In this document: positions 42,796-51,705 of the stretch, piece after piece | How the letters are laid out: each line of letters opens with the position of its first letter | How positions within the stretch are numbered: position 1 is the stretch's first letter | Source: JAJAZB01 sp964244295 | GTDB lineage: Bacteria; Bacteroidota; Bacteroidia; Cytophagales; Spirosomataceae | Length of the DNA: 64,000 nucleotides | Assembly: GCA_964244295.1 (NCBI GenBank) | Contig: CAXTIG010000009.1 | Location: 1 to 64,000 of the forward strand | Direction of reading: 5' to 3' | Translations under genes and position numbers: made by a program | The notes under the pieces: generated by a model | What the model was told of the DNA's origin: nothing | Databases searched by the model: none | Seen by the model: the letters and a program-made list of their open reading frames with translations, nothing else

Positions 42796-44322
42796 TCAGT
42801 TCCCCTCCAAAAACTCCCTCACCCTCTTCAACTCCCCATACTTCGGCGCGTCTTCGACGAAGCGGGGGAAAAGGACGCGGATTTCGGAATAAAACCGCCC
42901 GGTTTCGGGGGCCAGCTTTTCGGCGCAGCCCAGAAAATCGACGGCCTGCGCCAGGGTCATGGCCTGGATGGACAGCACCTCGAAGGCGTTGTCGATTACT
43001 TTTTTGGTCAACAGCGCCGCGTTGCAGCCCATGCTCACGATGTCCTGGTTGTCGTTGTTGTTGGGAATGCTGTGGACGTACATCGGAAAGGAGAGCGTCT
43101 GGTTTTCGGCCACGGTCGAGGTGGCGGTGAACTGCATTCCCTGCATCCCGAAATTAAGCCCCAACGTGCCCAGGTTGAGGAAGGGCGGGAAAATGCCGTT
43201 GAGTTTGTCGTTGAGCAAGTAATTCAATTGCCGCTCCGAGAGCATCGACAGTTTCGTGATGGCGATTTTCAGCTTGTCCATTTCGAGCGCCACGTAATCG
43301 CCGTGGAAATTGCCGCCGTGAAAGACGTTGCCCGCCTCGTGGTCAATGACGGGGTTGTCGTTCACCGAATTGAGTTCGTCCACCAGCACCCGTTCGGCCC
43401 CGGCGAGTGTGTCGAACACCGGCCCCAGTACCTGCGTGACGCAGCGCAGCGAGTAGTATTCCTGGACTTTTTCGCTGAAAACCGCCCGGTCGATTCGCTC
43501 CGGCTGGTACAAATGTTCGCTGCGGCTGCGAATCATCCCGCTGCCGCGCAGTACTTCGCGCAGCCGGGCGGCCACCTCGTTTTGCCCCCGGTGGTACTTC
43601 ACCCGGTTGAGTTCTTCGGAAAACGCATCGTCGTAGGCTCCGACGACTTCGTTGGTCAGGGCCGAGAGCCGGATGGCCGCGTTCAGTAGTTTTTGGGCCT
43701 GAATCAGGTTGACCAGCCCGATGCCGGTCATGGCCGAGGTGCCGTTCAAAATCGCCAGCCCCTCGCGGATGTGAATCTGGAGGGGTTCGATGCCGCGTTC
43801 CCGAAAAACGTTGGTCGTCGGTCGGACTTCGCCCCCCACCAGCACCTCGCCTTCGCCGATGAGCACCAACGCCAGGTGCGCCAGTTGCACCAAATCGCCG
43901 CTTGCTCCCACGCCGCCGTGTTCGTAAATGCAGGGCGCGATGCCCTGGTCGAGGAGCGTTGCGAGCAGCCGCACCGTGTCGGGGTGGACGCCCGAATAGG
44001 CCCGCATCAAACTCACCAGTCGGGCCAGCGTCAGCGCCCGCGCCAACCCGGCGGGCAGCAAGTTTCCACCGCCCGAGGCGTGGCTGCGGATGAGGTTGTA
44101 CTGCAAGGCCTCCCGGTTTTCGTCGCTGACTTTGTACTGCGCCATCGGCCCGAAGCCGGTGTTGATGCCGTAAATCAGCTTGTCGGCGGCGAAGGTTTGA
44201 AGGAATTGGTGGTTGATTTCGACTTTCACCAACGCCACTTCGTTCAGCACGACGGGGGACTGGCTGGTGAGAAGGGTTGAAAAATCGGGGAGAGAAAGGG
44301 GATGGGTACCGATGGAGGTCAT
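42796..44322 (-). CDS. Tyrosine (aromatic amino acid) ammonia-lyase
   Basis: The 508-residue product belongs to the MIO-dependent lyases. The MIO-forming triad A140-S141-G142 lies in GGVGASGDLVQLAHLAL, and the catalytic Tyr is in YGINTGFGPM. The substrate-region pair is S80-H81 (LIRSHASG). This pattern matches the ammonia-lyases of flexirubin clusters, which turn tyrosine into 4-coumaric acid, the aryl starter unit; histidine as substrate cannot be fully excluded. It is placed between the acid-activating enzyme and the ketoreductase genes. Confidence 0.9.
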   Translation of the reverse strand: MTSIGTHPLSLPDFSTLLTSQSPVVLNEVALVKVEINHQFLQTFAADKLIYGINTGFGPMAQYKVSDENREALQYNLIRSHASGGGNLLPAGLARALTLARLVSLMRAYSGVHPDTVRLLATLLDQGIAPCIYEHGGVGASGDLVQLAHLALVLIGEGEVLVGGEVRPTTNVFRERGIEPLQIHIREGLAILNGTSAMTGIGLVNLIQAQKLLNAAIRLSALTNEVVGAYDDAFSEELNRVKYHRGQNEVAARLREVLRGSGMIRSRSEHLYQPERIDRAVFSEKVQEYYSLRCVTQVLGPVFDTLAGAERVLVDELNSVNDNPVIDHEAGNVFHGGNFHGDYVALEMDKLKIAITKLSMLSERQLNYLLNDKLNGIFPPFLNLGTLGLNFGMQGMQFTATSTVAENQTLSFPMYVHSIPNNNDNQDIVSMGCNAALLTKKVIDNAFEVLSIQAMTLAQAVDFLGCAEKLAPETGRFYSEIRVLFPRFVEDAPKYGELKRVREFLEGN

Positions 44323-44330
44323 GCTTGTTG

Positions 44331-44426
44331 AACCTCACCCCCGGCCCCTCTCCTGCTGAGAGGGGAGGAAGTACCTTCGAGTTTCAAAGCTCCCCTCTCA
44401 GCAGGAGAGGGGCCGGGGGTGAGGTT
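44331..44426. repeat. Perfect inverted repeat, 36-bp arms
   Basis: Arms 44331-44366 and 44391-44426 are exact reverse complements (core CCGGCCCCTCTCCTGCTGAG) with a 24-base loop. It separates the ammonia-lyase from the ligase gene. Confidence 0.93.
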
Positions 44427-44427
44427 A

Positions 44428-45720
44428 TTATTTTCGGTTATCTAAAAATTTTACCGCCTTCCGCCCGCCTTCCGGAAACTGCATTCGTTGAATCTGGTCG
44501 GCGGAGACGTAGGTGAGGTGCGGGCTGACCCGCAAAGTAGCTTGCAAGTACGCCCTAATTTTTCGGTCGGCCTCGTCCGAAGGCTGGTTGGGCAGCAGGT
44601 AAAGTTGCACTTCGTCGAGGCCCAGGTCGTTGGAGTAGGCCTCTACCACGTAGTCGCGCACCTCGTCCAGGCCGTTGAGGGCCTCGAATAGGGCGGGCGG
44701 GTAGAGGGTGGTGCCTTTCACTTTCAGCATCTGCTGTTTGCGCCCTTCAATGGGCAAGAGCCGGAGTGTGTTCCGGCCACAGGCGCAGGGCTGGTCGTCC
44801 ATCCGGCACACGTCGCCGGTTTTGTAGCGCAACAGCGGCATTCCCTCCACGCCCAGCGTGGTGATGGTCACTTCGCCCGGCTCGCCAGGGGGCACGGGTT
44901 GCCCGGTTTCGTCGAGGAGTTCGACAATCAATAATTCCGGTTGCAGGTGCCCGCCCCGGCCTTCGCCGCATTCGGTGAAGGCCGTCTGCATTTCGGTCGA
45001 GGCGTAGGTCGAGTACAGGCGGATGTCCCAGACTTCGGTAATTTTACGTCCCAACACGTTGAGCGACGCGCCCGGATTTCGGATGGGTTCGCCGATGCAA
45101 ATCGCTTTTTTTACCGAACTCTCGTTCGGGTCAATGCCGTGTTCGTGGGCGTACTGAAGCAGTTTGACCAAAAATGAGGGCACGGCCACGAGCACGGTAG
45201 GCCGGAGCCGCCGGATACTGTCCCACTGCAAAGCGGGTACCCCCGGCCCGATCCGAATGATACCCGCCCCCAGTTTCCGCAGGCCGGAGTAGTAGGCCAT
45301 ACCCGCCATAAATTGCCGGTCGAGGGTGAGCATCAGTTGGTACACGTCGGCGGGCGTGCCGTCGGCGCAGCGGAACGAGGCGTACTCGTTGTGAGCCAGC
45401 CGGTCGAGGTCGCGCTCGGTGAGGGCAATCGTGACGGGGTTGCCCAGCGTGCCGGAGGTGGAGGTGTACTCGACAATCTTTTCCCGACCCACGCAACGGA
45501 AGTCTTCGCCGCGTTGGTGAAGGTCTTCTTTGCTGGTGGTGGGAATGAGGGTCAGGTCGAACAGGGTGGCGATTTCGGAAATCTGAATCCCGTTTTTGGC
45601 AAACAACTCTTGGTAGAACGGCGAATGCGCAGCCAGGTACCGCAGCAAATCCCGTAAGCATTGTTCCTGGATTGCGCGGAGGGTTTCGGAGGAGTGGAAG
45701 GCGGTTTGGGGAGAATACAT
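44428..45720 (-). CDS. Adenylate-forming enzyme, phenylacetate-CoA-ligase-like
   Basis: The 430-residue product is an ANL-superfamily enzyme like PaaK. The phosphate loop STSGTLGNPV, the YSTYASTEMQTAF segment, the YKTGD motif with the Asp that binds ribose, and GRKQQMLKVKG are visible. It should activate the coumarate made by the neighbouring ammonia-lyase and load it on CoA or an ACP. It is the first gene of the cluster, so the main promoter should lie in the 590-base gap upstream. Confidence 0.87.
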   Translation of the reverse strand: MYSPQTAFHSSETLRAIQEQCLRDLLRYLAAHSPFYQELFAKNGIQISEIATLFDLTLIPTTSKEDLHQRGEDFRCVGREKIVEYTSTSGTLGNPVTIALTERDLDRLAHNEYASFRCADGTPADVYQLMLTLDRQFMAGMAYYSGLRKLGAGIIRIGPGVPALQWDSIRRLRPTVLVAVPSFLVKLLQYAHEHGIDPNESSVKKAICIGEPIRNPGASLNVLGRKITEVWDIRLYSTYASTEMQTAFTECGEGRGGHLQPELLIVELLDETGQPVPPGEPGEVTITTLGVEGMPLLRYKTGDVCRMDDQPCACGRNTLRLLPIEGRKQQMLKVKGTTLYPPALFEALNGLDEVRDYVVEAYSNDLGLDEVQLYLLPNQPSDEADRKIRAYLQATLRVSPHLTYVSADQIQRMQFPEGGRKAVKFLDNRK

Positions 45721-46310
45721 GGAACGTTCCGTCGGCTAAGGCAGTGAGGCGGCAGGATGCGTACAAGGTATGATTCGTTGAACTGGCGCCCGTCGGGATA
45801 GTACAGCGATACGTCCAACTGCCCGTCCAATCCGGGTTAAACTATTTTTTGAAGGATTGAGAGCCGCGCTTGCCGCAGTGGTTTTCCTTGAATTGGTCAA
45901 GTGTTGGGGACGTGTTTCGGTTTCATAACACTTTCTTTTGGTCGAACTCCATGCACGAAGGTACGGGGTATGGACAAATTCGTATCCGGCGGATGTGAAT
46001 CGCAGCGGCTCGACGAGTGATGCCACCTGGCTCGGTTGACTCCCAAACCAACGCCACGCCTAGTTTCCGCGCCAACGGAGAAATTTAATTCGGCAAGGAC
46101 TTCGACCCGATGTTTTCGGGGAAAACATGGATCGGTCCTCATTTTGCTACCCCTCAGAGTACGTCTACCCGAAGATTGGCAGGATTTTCAGGGTTTTTGG
46201 CAGGATTGTCAGCCAACCAGGGGCGTGATTTGGAGCATGATTTGGACGGTTTCCAAACCGTATTTTTTTGACAAACCGTCCCGAACAACTCAAACCAAAC
46301 CGCTTCAATC
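45721..46310. other. Divergent intergenic region with Uma2 remnant and promoters
   Basis: This 590-base gap separates the divergent ligase and patatin genes and should hold both promoters. About 45948-46125 carries degenerate copies of the Uma2-family leader (GAACTCCATGCACGAAGG) and of its 3' end (TTCCGCGCCAACGGAGAAAT). No intact gene was found. Confidence 0.6.
45948..46125 (+). pseudogene. Uma2-family gene remnant 1 (leader plus 3' end)
   Basis: The leader CTCCATGCACGAAGGTACGG matches the sequence upstream of the Uma2 pseudogene at 52160. The 3' piece near 46070-46125 (TTCCGCGCCAACGGAGAAAT... then ACTTCGACCCGATGTTTTCG) matches the end of the same gene (52632-52690). The middle of the gene is gone. 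Confidence 0.6.
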
Positions 46311-48194
46311 ATGGAAACTCCGACGATGGACGTTCAGCACCACCTGCTCCTCAGCAGCCTGAAAAAAATTTTTGGTGAATTCGACACCACGCTGCTCGAA
46401 CTGCTCGCACCCTTGCTCGAATGGAGAGAGATCAGGGGCGGTGAAACGTTGTTTCGGCAAGGCGATCGGGGGGCCTCGCTTTTTTTCGTCATCAGCGGGC
46501 GGTTGCAGGCACTCGTAACCGACCCCGATGGAACCAGCCGGAAAATCGGCGAAATCATGCGGGGCGAGACCGTCGGTGAAATGTCCGTTTTTACCGGTGA
46601 ACCACGCAGCGCCAGCGTCATCGCCATTCGCGATTCCGTCGTGGTGCGCTTGTCGAAAGCGGTCTACGAACGGGTGCTGAATGCGTACCCGCTCGTGTCG
46701 ATGAACGTGACCCGGCTAATCATCAACCGGCAGCGGCAGGCGCAATTGCCCCGGAAATCCTTGAAAAAGCCGGTCAACGTGTGCCTCGTCGCGCTGCACG
46801 ACAGCGTGGATTTGCCCGCTATCGCCGAAGAACTGCGCCGCTTACTGGCACAAAAAGGAACCGTCTACCTCGCTTCGAGCCAGGCCGTCGATCAGGATCG
46901 ACGGCAACCGGGAATTGCCCAGACCCCGAAATCCAACCGTGAGGCGTACCGCTGGCTCTCGCACTGGCTCGATGAGTTGGAATCGGAGCATGAGTTCATG
47001 CTTTTCATCGGCGATTCCAGGCTCAACCCCGATGGCACACTCAGCGAATGGACCCAGCGTTGCCTCCACCAATCCGATGAAATTCTTCTCTTCGCCGACG
47101 CCCGGCAGTCGCCGGATCTCAGTGTTCTGGAGCGGCAGTGTCAAACGGAAGGGTTGCTGACGGGTGCCGCGCAGACGCTCGTTTTACTGCATCCCTCCGA
47201 CACGGCCGTGCCCCGCCACACGGCCCGTTGGTTGCAGCCCCGCCCCAGCCTGAAAGCCCACCTGCACCTGCGCCGGGATTGTGCCCGCGACCTGGCCCGG
47301 TTGAGCCGGATTCTGAGTGGCACGGCCATCGGGTTCGTCCTGGCCGGGGGCGGCGCCAGGGGTTTTGCCCACCTGGGGGTGTACAGAGCGTTGACCGAAT
47401 ACGGAATTCCGATCGATTTCGTGGGCGGCACCAGCATCGGGGCCTTGATCGCCTCCACCATTTCGTTCGATGAACAACCCGATCTCGCCCGCCAGCACGC
47501 CCGTGACGGTGCTCTGTACCATCCGACGAAGGATTACAACTGGCTGCCCTTCGTTTCGCTCGTGCGGGGGCGGCGGATGGAGCACATGGTGAAGAACCTG
47601 GTGCAGGCGTTTTCGGGGCACACGGATACGGGCATCGAAGACGGCTGGCTTACCCTCTTCGCCGTGTCGAGCAATTACACCCAGGCCCGGCAGGAAGTAC
47701 ACACGCGGGGGCCGGTTCGCAAGTACCTCCAGGCTTCTTCGGCCATACCGGGGGTATTTCCGCCGGTCATCGACGGGAACGACCTGCTCGTCGACGGTGC
47801 TACGTTCAATAATTTCCCCGCCGACGTGATGAGTGCCCAGGGAGTAGGCAAGGTGATCGGTGTCGATCTGGCCATCGACAAACCCTACAAACTGACCGTG
47901 GACGCCGTGCCCAGCCCCCGGTCGCTGCTCAGTGATCGGTTCCGCCCGAAGTCGGCGAAAAAGTACCGCTTTCCTTCCCTGGTTTCCATTATGCTCAACG
48001 CGACGCTCCTCAACAGCGCCGCCCGCCGTACCGAAACCAAACGCCACATCGACCTGTACTTCAACCCCAATCTGCGCCGGTTCGGCCTGATGAATTGGGC
48101 GGCCTTCGATGCGATCGTCGCCGGTGGGTACGAACACGCTTGTCAGGTGCTCGGTCAGCTTAGCGAAGAGGAACTGGCCGCTTTGCAGGGGTGA
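46311..48194 (+). CDS. Patatin-like phospholipase with cyclic-nucleotide-binding domain
   Basis: The 627-residue product resembles neuropathy-target-esterase-type proteins. An N-terminal cNMP-binding domain (about residues 15-135: GETLFRQGDRGASLFFVISG, GEMSVFTGEPRSASV) precedes a middle region and a patatin domain from about residue 335: the oxyanion loop GGGARGFAHLG, the nucleophile motif GGTSIGAL (Ser) and the catalytic Asp in LVDGATFNNFP. It should hydrolyse membrane lipids, perhaps under cyclic-nucleotide control. It is a single-gene unit, bounded on both sides by Uma2 remnants. Confidence 0.92.
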   Translation: METPTMDVQHHLLLSSLKKIFGEFDTTLLELLAPLLEWREIRGGETLFRQGDRGASLFFVISGRLQALVTDPDGTSRKIGEIMRGETVGEMSVFTGEPRSASVIAIRDSVVVRLSKAVYERVLNAYPLVSMNVTRLIINRQRQAQLPRKSLKKPVNVCLVALHDSVDLPAIAEELRRLLAQKGTVYLASSQAVDQDRRQPGIAQTPKSNREAYRWLSHWLDELESEHEFMLFIGDSRLNPDGTLSEWTQRCLHQSDEILLFADARQSPDLSVLERQCQTEGLLTGAAQTLVLLHPSDTAVPRHTARWLQPRPSLKAHLHLRRDCARDLARLSRILSGTAIGFVLAGGGARGFAHLGVYRALTEYGIPIDFVGGTSIGALIASTISFDEQPDLARQHARDGALYHPTKDYNWLPFVSLVRGRRMEHMVKNLVQAFSGHTDTGIEDGWLTLFAVSSNYTQARQEVHTRGPVRKYLQASSAIPGVFPPVIDGNDLLVDGATFNNFPADVMSAQGVGKVIGVDLAIDKPYKLTVDAVPSPRSLLSDRFRPKSAKKYRFPSLVSIMLNATLLNSAARRTETKRHIDLYFNPNLRRFGLMNWAAFDAIVAGGYEHACQVLGQLSEEELAALQG

Positions 48195-48245
48195 AACTCA
48201 AAATGCCTGAGAGGCTGTGTGAGTAATCGAAAAATAGCCGGAAAC

Positions 48246-48304
48246 CGTTCTACGGGGGGCCGTTATGCCGAATTTGTTTCGGCATAACGGCCCCCCGTAG
48301 AACG
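48246..48304. repeat. Perfect inverted repeat, 27-bp arms, after the patatin gene
   Basis: Arms 48246-48272 and 48278-48304 are exact reverse complements with a 5-base loop (core GTTATGCCGAATTTGTTTCG). The core is related to the repeat at 20121-20232. Its right end touches the triple-hairpin element. Confidence 0.92.
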
Positions 48305-48497
48305 AGTGGGTAGGACAAGTTGATCAGCCCACCACTTGAGGGGTGGGAAACCGGAACGGATGGGGAACCGGGGGGAACCGTTTCAACGGTTTGGCGGCTG
48401 GTAAACCGTTGAAACGGTTGTCAACTTTAGTTCCTCGGCTTGTTCTCCCCTGATTTTATTCAGGGGCTAATAAACTTGTCCTACACCCTGGAACGAG
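48300..48497. mobile_element. Triple-hairpin repeat element with terminal inverted repeats (copy 2)
   Basis: The core (about 48307-48490) has ends GGGTAGGACAAGTTGATCAG and, on the right, the near complement of GGGTGTAGGACAAGTTTATT. It holds the same three hairpins as the copy at 34831-35031: CCCACCACTTGAGGGGTGGG, the ACCGTTTCAACGGTTT pair and CCCCTGATTTTATTCAGGGG. The heptamer GAACGAG lies on both sides (48300-48306, 48491-48497). The left heptamer overlaps the end of another palindrome, so the duplication is less certain than in copy 1. Both copies are nearly the same length. Confidence 0.72.
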
Positions 48498-48645
48498 GAC
48501 GTATGGACAAACCGCTGGCCGATTCGTACCTTCGCCCTGTTCCCTAATCCCCGGCCGTATGAAACCCTCACACTTCGCCACAAAAGCCTGCCCGACGACG
48601 GGGAGTTTTACCGGTTTTGCCAGAAAAACAACGAACGACGTTGGA
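48498..48645 (+). pseudogene. Uma2-family gene remnant 2 (5' end only)
   Basis: Leader and first 29 or so codons match the pseudogene at 52160 (CTTCGCCACAAAAGCCTGC, GGAGTTTTACCGGTTTTGCC). One base is missing just after the ATG at 48559, and the match ends near 48645. Confidence 0.7.
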
Positions 48646-48890
48646 CACCGTCACGTTTCTAAAATTCTTTTTTGAAGTAGACTACTACTAACGGGGATAA
48701 GGTGTATATGTTCAAGACTCTGTAATAAAGCTTTACAAACTAAACTCAATCGTTGGATCTAACTAGTCAACGTATGCTTGCGGGTAAGATAAAATTTTAT
48801 TGTAAAACCTCTGACCTGATTTTATCAGAACAGTGTACTGTTATAACGAGTATGTTGTTACAAGTCCAATCCGTAATTCAAGAACTAACA

Positions 48891-51341
48891 ATGATTTGTA
48901 AACATCGTTTCTCCAGGTATCCAGGCGCGAAAAAAAGTGGGGCACTTTTCTTTTTCTGCCTATTCGCTATGGGCAGTGTACAGGCGCAACCTAAAAATCC
49001 GCGCGAAATCATTCCCCTGGATGCTGGCTGGCAGTTTTGGTTGGGCGATGATCCGGCGGCCCAACAACCGGGCTTTAATGATACCGGATGGCGCACCCTT
49101 AACCTGCCCCATGACTGGACGATCGAATCGCCCGTTAACCCGCCACCCTCTGGGGAAAAAAACGGTGGTTATTTTTCGCACGGCATTGGCTGGTATCGCA
49201 AAAGCTTTGCCTTTTCCGACACCACCAAAAAACTCGTGGTTGAATTTGACGGCGTGTACATGAACAGTGATGTCTGGATCAATGGGCAGTTTCTGGGACG
49301 CAGGCCCAACGGATTCAATGGCTTTCGCTACGATGTAACGGAGTATTTAAAACGCGATGGGTCAGCCAATGTGATCGCCGTTCGGGTCGATGATTCGGCC
49401 GAACCGTCGGTGCGGTGGTATGCCGGTTCGGGAATCTACCGTCACGTTCGGCTGATCGCGACGGGCTACACGCATTTTCAATTGGATGGGGGTATCTACA
49501 TTACCACACCGGTCGTCACCCCAGAGAACGCTACCGTAAAGGCGGAGTACCGTATCGCGCCGAATTTCTTTACCGAGGCCGAACGCCAGGCGTGGGTAAA
49601 AAATCCGTGGGGCGTAAAACCGCAACGCCAGGAACTCACCCTGCGCAGCAGCGTAGTAGGGCCTGATGGCGCTGTCATTACCAGTAATGAGTCGAAAATT
49701 ACGCTGGAAAGCATGCACAAGGCAGCACTGGCCATGGCCACCCAGCAACTGACGGTGCCAAAACCACGTCTGTGGTCAGACCAGACCCCCGAATTGTACC
49801 GCCTGCGCAGCACCTTGCTGCTCGATGGACAACTGCTCGACGAGACGGTTACCACGTTTGGTATTCGCAGCCTAGTCTTTGAGGCGGATCGTGGTCTTTT
49901 CGTCAATGGCAAGTCCACCAAACTAAAAGGGGTCTGCATTCACCAGGATGCGGGTTCGTTTGGCAATGCCGTCCCCATTGGCGTGTGGGCGTATCGCCTG
50001 GGTTTGTTAAAGGATATGGGTTGCAACGCCATCCGCCCGAGCCATCATCCCTTTGCGCCGGAATTTTATGATCTGTGTGACCAAATGGGCTTTTATGTGT
50101 TTGACGAGGCCTTTGATGAGTGGACCCGCGACTGGACGCTCAACTACACCGAGAATACCCGGGGCAAAGCAAAGTATGGCTATCACTTGTATTTCAATCA
50201 ATGGCACGAAGCCGACTTGCGGGACATGCTGCGTCGCGACCGCAACCATCCGAGTGTGATCTTATACAGCATTGGCAATGAGATACCCGACCAATTCAAT
50301 GAAGATGGCTGGAAGCTGGCCAAAAAACTGGTGGACATTTGCCACGAAGAAGACCCGACCCGACCGGCTACGTCGGCTTGCGATCAGTCCTACGTGTCCT
50401 CCCGCAATGGATTTATGGATCAATTAGACATTGCCGGTTACAATTACATTGACCGCCTCTATCGTGACAGCACCTACGTACCTGAGCACCGGCGTTTTCC
50501 ACACCGCCTTTTTCTGGGCACCGAAACTACCCATGCGGTGCACTACTGGCTGGGTGTTCGCGATAATGACTACGTGATTGGTGATTTTATCTGGACCGGC
50601 ATTGATTACCTCGGCGAGGCCGGGCCTTATCCCCGGCGGGGCAGCCGGTCGGGCGTCATTGATCTGGCCGGCGGCAAGAAATCGGGTTTCTACCAGCGGG
50701 CTGCGTATTGGCGTACCGATCCGGTTTTGCAGGTCGTTGTCCTGACCGGTGCGCCGTCGCCCAATGCCTGGCAACCCCGACCGGCTCTGCTCAAATGGAA
50801 CTGGCCCGATACGGCAAAACTCACGGTGAGAGTGGCCACCAATTGTGACGAGGTCGAATTGTTTCTGAACAAAAAATCGCTTGGGAAAAAAACCATATCC
50901 GCAAGCCTGTATTTTGGTGAGTGGACGGTGGGGTTTCGACCCGGCGAACTGACGGCCATTGGCTATAGGAAGGGCAAAAAAGTAGCCACCTCAACCCTGG
51001 GTACCGCAGGCCCGGCCACGAGGCTGCAACTCAGCCCACTCCCCTTATCCGATACAAGTGATGTTGCCGTCTATGAACTTACCGTGCGGGATAAAGCCGG
51101 CCTAATCGTCGTTGATGCCACCCCGTCGGTGACGGTGCAGGTAGAAGGGGGAGGTCAGCTTATCGGTATGGACACCGGAGAACTGGAGTACATTGGCGCT
51201 TTCAAAACGGCTACCCGCCAGGCGTACCAGGGACGGCTACTGGTTACGGTGCAAAAAACAGGGACAAGGAATAAACTTCGTGTTACCGCTTCAGCGCCGG
51301 GACTTTTACCGGCCACTTCCTTAGGTGAATATGCGCCATAA
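48891..51341 (+). CDS. Glycoside hydrolase family 2 (beta-galactosidase-like), exported
   Basis: The 816-residue product is a GH2 enzyme. A signal peptide (ALFFFCLFAMGSVQAQ) is followed by the sugar-binding domain (WQFWLGDDPAAQQPGFNDTGWRTLNLPHDW), an immunoglobulin-like domain, a TIM barrel with the acid/base Glu in YSIGNEIPDQ and the nucleophile Glu in FLGTETTHA, and C-terminal beta domains. It likely removes galactose or another terminal beta-sugar from an oligosaccharide in the periplasm. ATG 48891 was preferred because the signal peptide starts there; an upstream frame to 48753 is AT-rich and non-conserved. Its codon use looks less GC-biased than the neighbours. Confidence 0.92.
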   Translation: MICKHRFSRYPGAKKSGALFFFCLFAMGSVQAQPKNPREIIPLDAGWQFWLGDDPAAQQPGFNDTGWRTLNLPHDWTIESPVNPPPSGEKNGGYFSHGIGWYRKSFAFSDTTKKLVVEFDGVYMNSDVWINGQFLGRRPNGFNGFRYDVTEYLKRDGSANVIAVRVDDSAEPSVRWYAGSGIYRHVRLIATGYTHFQLDGGIYITTPVVTPENATVKAEYRIAPNFFTEAERQAWVKNPWGVKPQRQELTLRSSVVGPDGAVITSNESKITLESMHKAALAMATQQLTVPKPRLWSDQTPELYRLRSTLLLDGQLLDETVTTFGIRSLVFEADRGLFVNGKSTKLKGVCIHQDAGSFGNAVPIGVWAYRLGLLKDMGCNAIRPSHHPFAPEFYDLCDQMGFYVFDEAFDEWTRDWTLNYTENTRGKAKYGYHLYFNQWHEADLRDMLRRDRNHPSVILYSIGNEIPDQFNEDGWKLAKKLVDICHEEDPTRPATSACDQSYVSSRNGFMDQLDIAGYNYIDRLYRDSTYVPEHRRFPHRLFLGTETTHAVHYWLGVRDNDYVIGDFIWTGIDYLGEAGPYPRRGSRSGVIDLAGGKKSGFYQRAAYWRTDPVLQVVVLTGAPSPNAWQPRPALLKWNWPDTAKLTVRVATNCDEVELFLNKKSLGKKTISASLYFGEWTVGFRPGELTAIGYRKGKKVATSTLGTAGPATRLQLSPLPLSDTSDVAVYELTVRDKAGLIVVDATPSVTVQVEGGGQLIGMDTGELEYIGAFKTATRQAYQGRLLVTVQKTGTRNKLRVTASAPGLLPATSLGEYAP

Positions 51342-51361
51342 CGTGGCTTTATGCCTATGAA

Positions 51362-51705
51362 ATGACTGCTCATCAACCCTCTGCTTTTTATCTTCTGTCT
51401 GCTATACCCAACCCTACCGGTGCTTGGCTACTGCTGATTCTCCTGACGCTGATTAGTACGATGACCGGCTTTACCCAGCAAAGCGGCAAACCCTTTTATT
51501 CAATGAGGGCTGGACGTTTCATAAAGGCGATGTGACCAATGGCGACAAACCAGCGGTCAATGAGGCCGACTGGAAAGCCGTAGACCTGCCCCATGACTGG
51601 AGTATCGAAGGCCCGTTTGAGGAGCAGTGGGCCAACGCTACGGCCTATCTGCCCGGCAGTATTGGCTGGTACAGGAAGGCTTTTGACATTGTAATCGTAA
51701 AGTAA
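51362..51705 (+). pseudogene. Truncated, frameshifted second GH2 gene
   Basis: The frame starts with a hydrophobic export signal (MTAHQPSAFYLLSAIPNP, then WLLLILLTLISTMTGF) and is broken by a frameshift near 51500. The other frame then reads FNEGWTFHKGDVTNG, WKAVDLPHDWSIEGPFEEQW and LPGSIGWYRKAFDI, which is the conserved beginning of a GH2 enzyme, and stops at 51705. The rest of the gene is missing. It follows the intact GH2 gene by 20 bases on the same strand. Confidence 0.85.

Larger units (their letters stand above)
48195..48890. other. Repeat-rich intergenic region upstream of the GH2 gene
   Basis: This 696-base region contains, in order, a 27-bp-arm palindrome, the second triple-hairpin element, a Uma2 gene remnant and an AT-rich stretch (about 48655-48890) that probably holds the promoter of the GH2 gene. 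A small hairpin CTGATTTTATCAG lies in the AT-rich part. No further gene was recognised. Confidence 0.6.
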
